From NCBI RefSeq assembly GCF_002201475.1, contig NZ_CP021422.1:1674001-1738000 (forward strand): 64,000 nucleotides of DNA, given 5' to 3'. Shown one piece after another: positions 11,934 to 21,150 of the stretch. Source of the DNA: Acutalibacter muris. Its GTDB lineage: Bacteria; Bacillota; Clostridia; Oscillospirales; Acutalibacteraceae. The translations under genes and the position numbers were made by a program. Each line of letters starts with the position of its first letter. Position 1 is the first letter of the stretch. The notes beneath the pieces are model-generated. The model ran no database searches. It had not been told where the DNA came from and worked only from the letters and a program-made list of their open reading frames with translations.

Positions 11934-12973
11934 TGAACAGAGTAAAGGTTGGAATTGTGGGGGCTACAGGTTATGCCGGGGTGGAGCTCTGCCGGCTGAT
12001 AATGGGCCATCCCCAGGCGGAACTGTCAGCTATAAGCTCGGTGAGCTTTGAGGGCAAAACCCTTTCGGAGGTGTACCCGGCATACTTCCATATGTGCGAC
12101 ATGATATGCGGAACCCAGGAGCAAGTGCTGGAAAAGAGCGAGGTTATTTTTGCCGCGCTGCCCCACGGGCTGTCCCAGGAGCTGGCGGCCCAGTGCGTGA
12201 AGGCCGGTAAGGCGTTCACAGACTTGGGGGCGGACTTCCGGCTTGAGAGCGAGGAGGAATACAAGGAGTGGTACGGCGGCAGCTTCACGGATAAGGCGCT
12301 GCACCAGGAGGCGGTGTACGGACTGCCGGAGCTTTTCCGGGAGCGGATAAGGGGTAAACGGCTCATAGCGAACCCCGGCTGCTATACCACAGCCGTGCCC
12401 CTGGCTCTAGCCCCGGCCTTGGAGGCGGGGCTAATACAGCCGGAGGGGATAATTGCAGACTGCAAGTCCGGCGTGACCGGCGCGGGGCGCAAGCCCACCC
12501 AGGGAAACCATTACCCGGAGCTGAACGAGGGCTTCACCGCCTATAAGGTCGCGGCCCACAGGCACACCCCGGAGATGGAGCAGACCCTTTCGCATATAGC
12601 CGGACAGAAGATAAAGCTGACCTTTGTGCCCCATCTGCTGCCCATAAACCGGGGAATATTGGCCACCTGCTACGCGAAGCTGGCTCCGGGCGCGGAGCTT
12701 GCCGCCATACGCAAAGCTTATGAAAATCGCTATGCCGGGGAGTTCTTCATTCGACTGCTGCCAGACGGACAGTGCGCAAATGTGAAGAATGTGCGCTGCA
12801 CAAACTTCTGTGACATATCCCTTTTTGCTGACTCGCGCACCGGCACCTTCATAGCTGTTTCGGCTATTGACAATATGGTGAAGGGCGCGGCGGGCCAGGC
12901 CATACAGAACATGAATCTTGCCCTGGGCATTGACGAGACTGCCGGGCTTAAGCTGGTACCGCCGGCGTTTTAA
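11933..12973 (+). CDS. argC: N-acetyl-gamma-glutamyl-phosphate reductase
   Basis: NADPH-dependent reduction of N-acetylglutamyl phosphate to the semialdehyde, third step of the acetylated ornithine route. The 346-residue protein begins with the Rossmann motif VGIVGATGYAGVELCRL and contains the catalytic cysteine in NPGCYTTA near residue 147, plus the HRHTPEMEQ segment around 200. It shares an overlapping stop/start with argH and is followed 22 bases later by argJ. Confidence 0.96.
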
Positions 12974-12995
12974 AAAATTTTTAGGAGAATGAGAA

Positions 12996-14213
12996 ATGGA
13001 ATTTATCAAGGGCGGCGTAACCGCCGCCAAAGGCTTTTCAGCGGGTGGCCTCCACTGCGGGATCCGCAAGAATAAGACGAAGCCGGATCTGGCACTTATC
13101 CTCAGCGACCGGGAATGTGCCGCCGCCGGGGTCTATACCCGCAATCTGGTGAAGGGAGCGCCCATAACGGTCACCCAGAGGAACATAGCAGACGGCAGAG
13201 CCTGGGCCGTCATTTGCAACTCCGGCATAGCAAACACCTGTGCCCCGGACGGCCTTGAAAAGGCCGAAGCCATGTGCCGCGTGGCGGCCTCGGCGCTGGG
13301 GCTGAAGCCGGAGGACATTATAGTGGCCTCCACTGGCGTTATCGGTCCGTCTCTGCCAATAGAGCCCATAGCCAACGGCATAGAGGAGTTGAAGGCCTCC
13401 CTTAGCGGGGAAGGCTCTCTGGCGGCGGCAACGGCTATCATGACCACCGACACCGTACCAAAGGAGGCCGCCGTTAAATTTACCGTGGGCGGAAAAACTG
13501 CCTATATGGGCGGCATATCAAAGGGCAGCGGCATGATTCACCCCAATATGGCCACCATGCTCTGCTTTGTGACCACCGACTGCGCCATCGACCCGGCACT
13601 GCTGCAAAAGGCCGTTAAGACCGCCGCCGACGCCACCTTCAACATGATAAGCGTGGATGGCGACACCTCTACCAACGACACCTTTATGGTGCTGGCAAAC
13701 GGAGCTGCCGGGAATGTGGAGATTACAGAAGAAAGCGAAGATTATGCCGCCTTTGTAGAGGCCCTTACGGCGGTTGGGCGGAGGCTTGCCATGATGATGG
13801 CGAAGGACGGCGAGGGGGCCTCAAGGCTGATAATCTACCGGGTGAGCGGGGCCCCGGACCTTGAGACCGCCCGCACAGTGGCCCGCGCCGTCAGCAGCTC
13901 CACACTGGTAAAGGCCGCCTTCTTCGGGGCGGACGCCAACGCCGGGGGGCGGGCCATGTGCGCCGTGGGCTACTCCGGGGCCCGGGTGGACGTGGAGAAG
14001 ATAGACATTGCCTTTAAGTCCGCAAAGGGCAGGGTAGAGGTGGTGAAGTTTGGCCTGGGCATAGAGTTCTCCGAGGAGCTGGCCCTTGAGGTCCTAAAGG
14101 AGCCGGAGATAGAGACGCTTATAGACCTGCATATGGGAGATGTATCCGCCGAGGCCTATGGCTGCGACCTCACCTACGACTACGTGAAGATAAACGCGGA
14201 CTACCGCACTTGA
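12996..14213 (+). CDS. argJ: Bifunctional glutamate N-acetyltransferase / amino-acid acetyltransferase
   Basis: ArgJ transfers acetyl from N-acetylornithine to glutamate and, in the bifunctional form, also makes N-acetylglutamate from acetyl-CoA. The 405-residue precursor self-cleaves before the threonine in KGSGMIHPNMATML (about residue 186) to give alpha and beta chains; that motif is intact. No argA-like gene is seen in the window, consistent with the bifunctional form, though this cannot be proven here. Start ATG 12996 has TAGGAG upstream. Confidence 0.95.
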   Translation: MEFIKGGVTAAKGFSAGGLHCGIRKNKTKPDLALILSDRECAAAGVYTRNLVKGAPITVTQRNIADGRAWAVICNSGIANTCAPDGLEKAEAMCRVAASALGLKPEDIIVASTGVIGPSLPIEPIANGIEELKASLSGEGSLAAATAIMTTDTVPKEAAVKFTVGGKTAYMGGISKGSGMIHPNMATMLCFVTTDCAIDPALLQKAVKTAADATFNMISVDGDTSTNDTFMVLANGAAGNVEITEESEDYAAFVEALTAVGRRLAMMMAKDGEGASRLIIYRVSGAPDLETARTVARAVSSSTLVKAAFFGADANAGGRAMCAVGYSGARVDVEKIDIAFKSAKGRVEVVKFGLGIEFSEELALEVLKEPEIETLIDLHMGDVSAEAYGCDLTYDYVKINADYRT

Positions 14214-14223
14214 GGAGGGTAAT

Positions 14224-14550
14224 ATGCTGGAAAAGCTCGGCGTAAAGAGCCGGTGGGATATTGTTCCGGCGGTACTTTCGGTGCTGCTGTACCTAAACTT
14301 TATTGTGTTTGTGATATTGCTTTTTGCCGCCACCGGCGTGCTGCTCCTATATGCAGCGCCGTCACTGCTGACGGCGGCGCTGCTTATCGCGGCAATCATT
14401 ACCCATCTTATTACCAGGAGGAGGTCGTCAAAGCTCTGGCGCAGGCTGCTGCTGGGCGGGATAGCGGCTGATTTCCTTATAATTATATTCTTTGTGGCAG
14501 CGGTCCTCCTGTTCATATTCGCTTGGGGCGGTTTGGCGGCCACAAATTGA
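14224..14550 (+). CDS. Small membrane protein of the arginine operon
   Basis: A 108-residue hydrophobic protein with about three membrane segments (roughly residues 17-38, 40-61 and 78-103) separated by a basic stretch, TRRRSSKLWRR. It starts ten bases after argJ with GAGGAGG upstream and ends before argB, so it is made with the arginine enzymes. No family recognised. A role in transport or envelope localisation would be speculation. Confidence 0.7.
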   Translation: MLEKLGVKSRWDIVPAVLSVLLYLNFIVFVILLFAATGVLLLYAAPSLLTAALLIAAIITHLITRRRSSKLWRRLLLGGIAADFLIIIFFVAAVLLFIFAWGGLAATN

Positions 14551-14563
14551 GAGGGGCGGAAAA

Positions 14564-15415
14564 ATGCAGGTATCAAACAGCGAGAGGGCTAATATCCTTG
14601 TGCAGGCCCTGCCGTATATCAAAAAGTACGCAGGGGCCACGGTGGTGGTGAAGTACGGAGGGAACGCCATGCTGGACGACGAGCTGAAATCGGCGGTTAT
14701 GAGCGATATCGTGCTGATGCAGTTGGTGGGCATAAACGTGGTGCTGGTCCACGGCGGCGGGCCGGAAATAAACGCCATGCTGAAAAGGATCGGCAAGGAG
14801 AGCAAATTCATCGGCGGTATGCGCTATACGGACGAGGAAACTATCGGTATCGTTCAGCAGGTGCTGGCAGGGAAGGTGAACAAGGACCTTGTGCAGCTTC
14901 TTGAGGACGCGGGTGGCAGGGCCATAGGGCTTTGTGGCCTGGACGGTTCGTTATTAAAGGCAGACCGGCTGGAGGAGGACCTAGGCTTCGTGGGGGAGAT
15001 AAGGGAGGTCAATGTGGATATCCTGCGTGACGCCGCCCAGAACGGCTATATCCCCATCGTTTCTACTGTAGCGGCGGGCTATCACGGCGAGGTGTACAAC
15101 ATCAATGCGGACATTGCCGCCGCTCGGATAGCTGCGGAGCTGGGGGCCATGAAGCTGATACTTATGACGGACGTATGCGGCCTTTTGCGGAACAAGGATG
15201 ACGAGAACACCCTTATTCCGGTGGTGAACGTCAGCGATGTGCGGAGACTCAAAAAAGAGGGCGTGATAAACGGCGGCATGATACCCAAGATAGACTGCTG
15301 TGTGGACGCGGTCCGCCGGGGTGTGAACCGGGCCCATATAATTGACGGGCGCATCGCGCATTCGATCCTCGTGGAGCTTTTCACCGACGAGGGCATCGGT
15401 ACTATGTTCTATTAG
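14564..15415 (+). CDS. argB: Acetylglutamate kinase
   Basis: Phosphorylates N-acetylglutamate. The 283-residue protein has the amino-acid kinase features VVKYGGNAM near residue 28, VHGGGPEINAML near 64 and the C-terminal VINGGMIPKID near 233. ATG 14564 (MQVSNSERANIL) follows GAGGGGCGGA; upstream in-frame codons overlap the preceding gene and are less likely. Whether it is arginine-inhibited cannot be judged with certainty, though the extended N-terminal helix seen in feedback-sensitive enzymes (ERANILVQALPYIKKY) is present. Confidence 0.95.
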   Translation: MQVSNSERANILVQALPYIKKYAGATVVVKYGGNAMLDDELKSAVMSDIVLMQLVGINVVLVHGGGPEINAMLKRIGKESKFIGGMRYTDEETIGIVQQVLAGKVNKDLVQLLEDAGGRAIGLCGLDGSLLKADRLEEDLGFVGEIREVNVDILRDAAQNGYIPIVSTVAAGYHGEVYNINADIAAARIAAELGAMKLILMTDVCGLLRNKDDENTLIPVVNVSDVRRLKKEGVINGGMIPKIDCCVDAVRRGVNRAHIIDGRIAHSILVELFTDEGIGTMFY

Positions 15416-15428
15416 GAGAGATCAGGCT

Positions 15429-16601
15429 ATGAAATTTCAAGAGATAAAGGACCAGGAGCAAGAGTATATCATACACACCTACGGCAGAGTGGACGCGGCG
15501 CTGGTAAAGGGTAGAAACGCTACCGCCTGGGATGTGGAGGGCAGGGAGTATATTGATTTCACCTCTGGCATAGGTGTGAACAGCCTTGGATACAGCGACC
15601 CGGATTGGACTGCCGCCGTGTCAAAACAGGCAGGGGAGATTCAGCACCTATGTAACTATTACTATTCGCCCCAGAACACAGCCCTTGCACAGGAACTGTG
15701 CACAGCCGCCGGAATGGCCCAGGCTTTCTTCTGCAACTCTGGGGCAGAGGCCAACGAGTGCGCAATAAAAATAGCGCGGAAATATGGGGAAAAGCGGGGC
15801 GCATATAAAATTGCCACCCTTGAAAACTCCTTCCACGGACGCACCCTGACGACCCTGGCCGCCACCGGCCAGGAGGGCTTCCATAAGGATTTTCTGCCCC
15901 TTACAGAGGGTTTCCTATACGCCAAGGCGGGCGATATCAAGGCTATGGACGCGTTATTAGATGGCAGTGTATGCGCCGTTATGATAGAGACCGTTCAGGG
16001 CGAGGGCGGTGTGGTGCCCATGGACCCGAATTTCCTTAAGGCTCTCGGCGAACTATGCCATGAGCGGGACGTGCTTCTAATTATCGATGAGGTACAGACA
16101 GGAGTGGGCCGCACGGGGCATTTTTACAGTTATCAGGGCTATGGCGTTCAGCCTGATGTGGTGACAAGCGCCAAGGGTCTTGCGGGCGGCCTACCCATAG
16201 GAATATGTCTGGTGGCTGAAAAGCTCCGGGATATCTTGAAGCCCGGCCAGCAGGGCTCCACCTTCGGCGGCAACCCGGTGGTATGCGCCGGGGCCAGAGA
16301 GGTGGTCCGGCGGGTAAGCTCCCCGGAGTTTTTGCAGACTGTCCGGGAGAAGGGGGAGTATATTTCCAAGAGACTTGAGAAGCTTTTCCAGGTGGAATTT
16401 GTGCGGGGCAGAGGGCTGATGCTTGGGATCAAGCTGAAATCCGGCGACGCCCATGACGTGCTTGTAAAATGTGCCCGGCAGGGATTATTGGTGCTCACCG
16501 CTAAAGAGCTGGTGCGGTTCCTGCCGCCACTGACTATCACCATGGAGGAGATCGATAAAGGACTTTTGATATTTGAAAAAGTTTTGCAGGAGGAAAACTG
16601 A
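15429..16601 (+). CDS. argD: Acetylornithine aminotransferase
   Basis: PLP-dependent class-III aminotransferase converting N-acetylglutamate semialdehyde to N-acetylornithine. The 390-residue protein has FTSGIGVNSLGY, FCNSGAEANECAIKIAR, the DEVQTGVGRTG segment and the PLP lysine in TSAKGLAGGLPIG at about residue 243. ATG 15429 (MKFQEIKDQ) has TAGGAGAG upstream. argF follows with its start two bases after this stop. Confidence 0.95.
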   Translation: MKFQEIKDQEQEYIIHTYGRVDAALVKGRNATAWDVEGREYIDFTSGIGVNSLGYSDPDWTAAVSKQAGEIQHLCNYYYSPQNTALAQELCTAAGMAQAFFCNSGAEANECAIKIARKYGEKRGAYKIATLENSFHGRTLTTLAATGQEGFHKDFLPLTEGFLYAKAGDIKAMDALLDGSVCAVMIETVQGEGGVVPMDPNFLKALGELCHERDVLLIIDEVQTGVGRTGHFYSYQGYGVQPDVVTSAKGLAGGLPIGICLVAEKLRDILKPGQQGSTFGGNPVVCAGAREVVRRVSSPEFLQTVREKGEYISKRLEKLFQVEFVRGRGLMLGIKLKSGDAHDVLVKCARQGLLVLTAKELVRFLPPLTITMEEIDKGLLIFEKVLQEEN

Positions 16602-16602
16602 T

Positions 16603-17508
16603 ATGGAGCATTTACTAAAGCTTTTGGACATGAGCGGCGAGGAGATAATCGAGGTGCTGAACCTTGCCGACCAGCTTAAATACGAGACAAAGCACGGCAT
16701 CGAGCACCCGCACTTAAAGGGCAAGTGCCTTGGAATGATTTTTGAGAAGTCCTCCACCCGCACAAGAGTCTCCTTTGAGGTGGGGATAAATCAGCTGGGG
16801 GGCTACGCCGTGGTGCTGTCTTCAGAGGGCTCCCAGATAGGCAGGGGCGAGCCGGTGCAGGACACGGCGCGGGTGCTGTCAAGATATGTGGACGGCATTA
16901 TGATACGCACCTTCAGCCAGCAGGAGGTGGAGGACCTGGCAAAATACGGCAGTGTGCCGGTGATAAACGGCCTGACAGACTTCTGCCATCCCTGTCAGGT
17001 GCTGGCGGACCTTATGACTATCCGGGAATTTAAGGGTTCACTGGATGGCCTGAAAATGTGCTTCATCGGGGACGGCAACAATATGATGAACTCCCTTGTT
17101 GTGGGGGGACTAAAGGTCGGTATGGCCGTCTCTGTTGCCTGCCCGGAGGGCTACCGCCCGCCAAAGGAGATACTTGACTTTGCAAAGAATTATGACTGCT
17201 TCGAGCTGACTGACGATCCTATGCAGGCGGCAAAAAACGCCGATGTGGTCATCACCGACGTGTGGACCTCCATGGGCCAGGAGGAGGAGCGTCAAAAGCG
17301 CGAGGCGGCCTTTAAGGGCTACTGCGTGAACAAAGAGCTAATGGCCCAGGCCAAGCCCGACGCCATGGTACAGCACTGCCTGCCAGCCCATAGGGGAGAG
17401 GAGATTACCGAAGAGATATTCGAGCAGAACGCCCAGCATATCTTTGAGGAGGCCGAGAACCGCCTGCACGCCCAGAAGGCGGTCATGGTGAAGACGATGG
17501 CGAAATAA
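16603..17508 (+). CDS. argF: Ornithine carbamoyltransferase
   Basis: Makes citrulline from ornithine and carbamoyl phosphate. The 301-residue protein shows carbamoyl-phosphate binding STRTR (residues near 47), HPCQ near 132, and ornithine-site HCLPAHRG near 264. The start ATG 16603 has GCAGGAGG overlapping the argD end. It is the last gene of the operon and overlaps, tail to tail, the end of a membrane protein gene on the other strand by 26 bases. Confidence 0.96.
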   Translation: MEHLLKLLDMSGEEIIEVLNLADQLKYETKHGIEHPHLKGKCLGMIFEKSSTRTRVSFEVGINQLGGYAVVLSSEGSQIGRGEPVQDTARVLSRYVDGIMIRTFSQQEVEDLAKYGSVPVINGLTDFCHPCQVLADLMTIREFKGSLDGLKMCFIGDGNNMMNSLVVGGLKVGMAVSVACPEGYRPPKEILDFAKNYDCFELTDDPMQAAKNADVVITDVWTSMGQEEERQKREAAFKGYCVNKELMAQAKPDAMVQHCLPAHRGEEITEEIFEQNAQHIFEEAENRLHAQKAVMVKTMAK

Positions 17509-18562
17509 GCCTAGGCAGTATCCCGGCATTACGCAATAGGGAGTACAGCATAAAGAGCCCGGCGGTGTAGACCAATACCCAAAGGCTGCCTGCCGCCAGC
17601 GAGAAATAGACCGCCGCCAGCATGGTTAGCGGGTGTAGCTTTGCCGTAGAGGCCACCAGCTTCGGCTCTATAACCTGGCGCACGCAGCCCATTACTGCCC
17701 ACCCCACCAGGACCCCGGCCGCCCGGCCATAGGACCCGCAGAGGGCTTGCCAGACCGCTATGGGGCCCAGGACAAAGCCGGGCCCAAGCACGGGAAGTAT
17801 ATCGGCGAAGCATGTGATAACTGCGCTTATGAGGGGGTACGGCACGTTTAAGATGGACAGTATAACGAAGGCTTCGCAGAAGCTGATTAAATATATCAGC
17901 ACATAGGACAACAGATACTTTTTTCCGGCGCCGGAGGAGTGCGCAGCAGCACGCCGGAGCTGACCGGCAGCTTTATCGCTTAAAAATCCCCTGGCCCAGC
18001 CGCGCAGCCTGTCAAAATCCCGGGCAAGGAAGAAGGCTGAAAAGCCCGTCACCAGGGCCATTGCCAGCAGGACCGGCAGCGACCCCAGCACGCCCAGCAC
18101 TCTGTTCAGCGCGGCCATGGCCAGGTCCGCGCTGTTCTTCAAGAATTCCATCAGTTGTTCCCGGTGACGCTCCAGAAACTCCGCGTCTATCTGACGAACT
18201 AGATCCCCAAGCCACCGAAAGAATCTCTGCACCGGCGGGGAAAACTCGGGAAACCCGCCGCCGGCGGCCCTTGCGAGAAAGTCCGCCAACTCCCGCACGC
18301 CGAGGAACGTTAAGAGTATCAGCGCCGAGAGCAGCAGCGCCAGCGCCAAAGCCGTGACTGCCCCGGAGGCGGCAGCCCTGCTTAGGCGCAGTTTACCCTG
18401 AGTCCACCTTATGACCGGCTGCAACGCCGCAGCTATAAGAAGGCCCAACAGGAACGGCAATGAATAGATAAAGGTGGCTTTCCAAAGAAGGAAGGCAAGG
18501 CTGTATACGGCAAAAAACACCCCAATGGGGGCCAGACGTTTTAGCTCCTCTGTGTGAAACAT
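17483..18562 (-). CDS. AI-2E transporter/YtvI-type membrane protein
   Basis: A 359-residue polytopic membrane protein of the AI-2E transporter (PF01594) superfamily, which includes the sporulation protein YtvI and TqsA/PerM. I see two hydrophobic stretches near the N-terminus (residues 12-55), a further pair around 65-90, an extended central loop, and the C-terminal cluster containing YPLISAVITCFADILPVLGPG that is typical of the family. ATG 18562 has GGAGG five bases upstream; longer in-frame starts lack a site. The substrate is uncertain; in spore formers these are often export or ion-coupled permeases. Its stop lies inside argF. Confidence 0.82.
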   Translation of the reverse strand: MFHTEELKRLAPIGVFFAVYSLAFLLWKATFIYSLPFLLGLLIAAALQPVIRWTQGKLRLSRAAASGAVTALALALLLSALILLTFLGVRELADFLARAAGGGFPEFSPPVQRFFRWLGDLVRQIDAEFLERHREQLMEFLKNSADLAMAALNRVLGVLGSLPVLLAMALVTGFSAFFLARDFDRLRGWARGFLSDKAAGQLRRAAAHSSGAGKKYLLSYVLIYLISFCEAFVILSILNVPYPLISAVITCFADILPVLGPGFVLGPIAVWQALCGSYGRAAGVLVGWAVMGCVRQVIEPKLVASTAKLHPLTMLAAVYFSLAAGSLWVLVYTAGLFMLYSLLRNAGILPRLISPSSSP

Positions 18563-18639
18563 ATACGCCTCCATATCCGATACTAAATACACTATGGTAA
18601 TATGGGGACATTTGGACAAAATATGCGTGAGCGCATCAC

Positions 18640-18682
18640 ATGAAAATGCCCCGCCGGCGTCAAAAGCCGCAGCGGGGCATAT
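18640..18682 (-). terminator. Hairpin terminator of the XRE regulator gene
   Basis: ATGCCCCGC (18646-18654) pairs with GCGGGGCAT (18672-18680), with an inner CGGC/GCCG stem, giving 13 bp in all. On the reverse strand it is followed by TTTTC. It lies just after the stop of the XRE gene. Confidence 0.65.
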
Positions 18683-18694
18683 AGATATGCTTTT

Positions 18695-18964
18695 TTAGGA
18701 ATTATGCTGCTGGGGCCGTTCCTCGCCTGTCAGCAACCACATGACCGATACGCCCAAAATCTGGGAAAGGGCCAGGAGCTCCGTGTCCGTCACGTACCGT
18801 ATCTGCCCCTCGAGCTTTGAAAGCCCGGAGGCGTTAAGGTCAACGCCCCGCACCTGTAGCTGGGCAAGAAGCTCCTTCTGCTTCATGCCCTGATTTCTGC
18901 GGGCATTCTCCACCCGTGCACCGATCAGATTCTTTGTGCCTAATGGCTGCCCCCGCAGTCTCAT
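18695..18964 (-). CDS. XRE-family helix-turn-helix transcriptional regulator
   Basis: An 89-residue cytoplasmic DNA-binding protein with one helix-turn-helix domain (about residues 12-70): IGARVENARRNQGMKQKELLAQLQ, then SGLSKLEGQIRYVTDTELLALSQILGV. There is no extra sensor domain, so it may respond by oligomerisation or partner binding. Start ATG 18964 has AAGGGAG ten bases upstream; an out-of-frame ATG with an immediate stop sits in between. It has a consensus promoter of its own and is divergent from pncB. Target genes unknown. Confidence 0.85.
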   Translation of the reverse strand: MRLRGQPLGTKNLIGARVENARRNQGMKQKELLAQLQVRGVDLNASGLSKLEGQIRYVTDTELLALSQILGVSVMWLLTGEERPQQHNS

Positions 18965-19041
18965 AGCATATTCACTCCCTTGAGTATCTTAGTTTTAACT
19001 TTAGGTTTTATATAATATATTTTCCCTCATTACATATATAC

Positions 19042-19070
19042 ATTATAATAGCATATTTGTAAAAAATCAA
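19042..19070 (-). promoter_or_regulatory. Sigma-A promoter of the XRE regulator gene
   Basis: Reverse-strand TTGATT (19065-19070) and TATAAT (19042-19047), spacer 17, about 80 bases before the start codon. Confidence 0.7.
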
Positions 19071-19120
19071 GTACCTTTTAGAAATAAATTTGTCATTGTG
19101 CCAGAAAGGAAAAATAAGGC

Positions 19121-19149
19121 TGTACTTTTCATCTTTGGCCTGCTATAAT
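19121..19149 (+). promoter_or_regulatory. Promoter of pncB
   Basis: Extended minus-10 TGC-TATAAT (hexamer 19144-19149); a weak minus-35 TGTACT sits 17 bases upstream. About 50 bases before the start codon. Confidence 0.55.
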
Positions 19150-19199
19150 ATACAAAATATGAAGATACACAGATGAGAAATCAGAGAGGACGATTCCTA

Positions 19200-20654
19200 A
19201 TGAGCAAGATGTTTTCACAGCGCGAGCTGACCATGCTCACCGACTTTTACGAGATAACCATGGCCAACGGATATTTTTTGGAGGGCTTTAAGGACACTAT
19301 ATGCTATTTTGATATGTTTTTCCGCAAGCTGCCCGATAACGGCGGCTTTGCCATAATGGCTGGGGTGGAGCAGCTGGTGGAGTACCTGAAAAACCTGCAC
19401 TTCTCCACGGAGGATATTGAATACCTCTCGGGGAGGCATATGTTCAGCGGGGAGTTTTTGGAGTATCTCCGCAATTTCAAGTTCTCCTGCGACGTATGGA
19501 CTATCCCGGAGGGTACGCCTATTTTCCCCGGCGAACCTGTTGTTACCGTTCGCGGCCCTGTCATACAGGCCCAATTTATCGAGACCATGGTACTGCTGTG
19601 CATAAACCACCAGAGCCTTATAGCCACCAAGTCGAACCGAATAGTCCGCGCGGCCCAGGGGCGTGCTGTAATGGAGTTTGGCTCGCGCCGGGCACAGGGC
19701 TTCGATGGGGCCGTATACGGCGCAAGGGCGGCATATATCGGCGGCTGTGCCGGCACGGCCTGCACCATCAGCGACCAACTCTTTGGGGTTCCGGCACTGG
19801 GCACAATGGCACATAGCTGGGTACAGCTCTTCGACTCCGAGTACGAGGCCTTTAAGGCCTACGCCAAGGCATATCCCAACAACTGCGTGCTGCTGGTGGA
19901 TACCTATAATGTGCTGAAATCCGGCGTGCCCAACGCCATAAAGGTCTTTAACGAGGTGCTGGTGCCAAATGGCTACCGGCCCACGGGCATCCGCATAGAC
20001 AGCGGCGATATCACCTATCTGTCCCGCAAGGCCCGCAAGCTGCTGGACGATGCGGGCTTTGAGGACTGCCAGATATGCGCGTCCAACTCCCTGGACGAAT
20101 ACATTATCCGCGATATGCTCATCCAAGGGGCGAAGGTGGATTCCTTCGGCGTGGGCGAGCGGCTGATAACCTCCTCCTCCGAGCCTGTGTTCGGCGGGGT
20201 ATACAAGCTGGTGGGCGTTGAGAACCCGGACGGCACAGTAAAGCCCAAGATAAAGATAAGCGAGAATGTTGTGAAGATAACCACGCCCTGCTTCAAGAAC
20301 GTGTGGCGGCTTTTTGATAAAGAGACCGACAAGGCCATTGCCGACGTGGTCACTATGCACGACGAGGTGATAGACGAGGAACAGCCCTATGTGCTGTTCG
20401 ACCCAAACCATACCTGGAAACGCAAGACAGTGGAGAATTTCCACGCTGTGCCCCTGCTGACACAGATATTTAAAAACGGCGAGTGCGTCTACACACCCCG
20501 GGCTCTTAACGCCATCAAGGCCTACTGCGCGGCCCAGGTGGACACACTATGGGAGGAGGTCACCCGGTTTGAAAACCCGCACAGCTACTATGTGGACCTG
20601 TCCCAGAAGCTCTGGGACGAGAAGAACCGTATGCTCTCAGAAAAAAACTATTGA
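19200..20654 (+). CDS. pncB: Nicotinate phosphoribosyltransferase
   Basis: Converts nicotinate and PRPP to nicotinate mononucleotide in NAD salvage. The 484-residue protein begins MSKMFSQRELTMLTDFYEITMANGY, typical of the Firmicutes NAPRTase branch, with the substrate-site EFGSRRAQGFDGA and the phosphate-binding GIRIDSGD segment. ATG 19200 is preceded by AGAGGA. Its TGA stop is embedded in the minus-35 hexamer of the RNase P RNA promoter that follows. Confidence 0.93.
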   Translation: MSKMFSQRELTMLTDFYEITMANGYFLEGFKDTICYFDMFFRKLPDNGGFAIMAGVEQLVEYLKNLHFSTEDIEYLSGRHMFSGEFLEYLRNFKFSCDVWTIPEGTPIFPGEPVVTVRGPVIQAQFIETMVLLCINHQSLIATKSNRIVRAAQGRAVMEFGSRRAQGFDGAVYGARAAYIGGCAGTACTISDQLFGVPALGTMAHSWVQLFDSEYEAFKAYAKAYPNNCVLLVDTYNVLKSGVPNAIKVFNEVLVPNGYRPTGIRIDSGDITYLSRKARKLLDDAGFEDCQICASNSLDEYIIRDMLIQGAKVDSFGVGERLITSSSEPVFGGVYKLVGVENPDGTVKPKIKISENVVKITTPCFKNVWRLFDKETDKAIADVVTMHDEVIDEEQPYVLFDPNHTWKRKTVENFHAVPLLTQIFKNGECVYTPRALNAIKAYCAAQVDTLWEEVTRFENPHSYYVDLSQKLWDEKNRMLSEKNY

Positions 20655-20679
20655 CATAAAAGAGAGTATGAATTAAAAT
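20651..20679 (+). promoter_or_regulatory. Sigma-A promoter of rnpB, overlapping the pncB stop codon
   Basis: TTGACA at 20651-20656, TAAAAT at 20674-20679, spacer 17. The pncB TGA occupies 20652-20654, inside the minus-35. Confidence 0.8.
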
Positions 20680-20685
20680 GATAAC

Positions 20686-21075
20686 GTGAGCAAGCCGGGC
20701 AGTTGCGGGCGCAGGGTGAAAACCCGCGTCTGAGGAAAGTCCGAGCTTCATAGGGCAAGGATAACGGCTAACCGCCGCCGGGGGCGACCCCAGGGAAAGT
20801 GCAACAGAGATATACCGCCTGATTTGGGGCGCAAGCCACAATATCATGGTAAGGGTGGAAAGGCGAGGTAAGAGCTCACCGGCGCGGGGGAGACCCCGCG
20901 GCCCTGTAAACCCTATCCGAAGCAACACCGTGGAGGAACAGGAGACTTTAGCGTCAGCTAAATGTCTTCAGCGCGGCCCGCGCGTTCCGTGGAGGTGGCG
21001 CGAGCCCGTCGGCAACGGCGGGCCAAGATAGATGACTGCTCAAGACAGAACTCGGCTTACAGACTTGGTCACATC
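20686..21075 (+). ncRNA. rnpB: RNase P RNA
   Basis: Catalytic RNA of ribonuclease P, which trims the 5' ends of tRNA precursors. Hallmark conserved regions are present in order: GAGGAAAGTCCGAGC (CR-I, near 20734), the internal CAACAGAGAtATACCGCC stretch, GGTAAGGGTGGAAAGGCG followed by GGTAAGAGCTCACC (CR-II/III area, about 20850-20880), and ACAGAACTCGGCTTACAGAC near the 3' end (CR-V, about 21045-21065). The ends GTGAGCAAG and CTTGGTCAC can pair as helix P1 with one mismatch. The exact ends are estimates. Flanked by a consensus promoter and a terminator. Confidence 0.93.
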
Positions 21076-21082
21076 AGGAAAA

Positions 21083-21106
21083 GGGGCGCATAATGTGCCC
21101 TTTTTT
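21083..21106 (+). terminator. Terminator of rnpB
   Basis: GGGCGCA-taa-TGTGCCC hairpin (one wobble) followed by six T residues. Confidence 0.85.
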
Positions 21107-21150
21107 GCTTGAATAGAAATGAGAGCGTTTAAAAGCGAGGAGCCGGCAGT

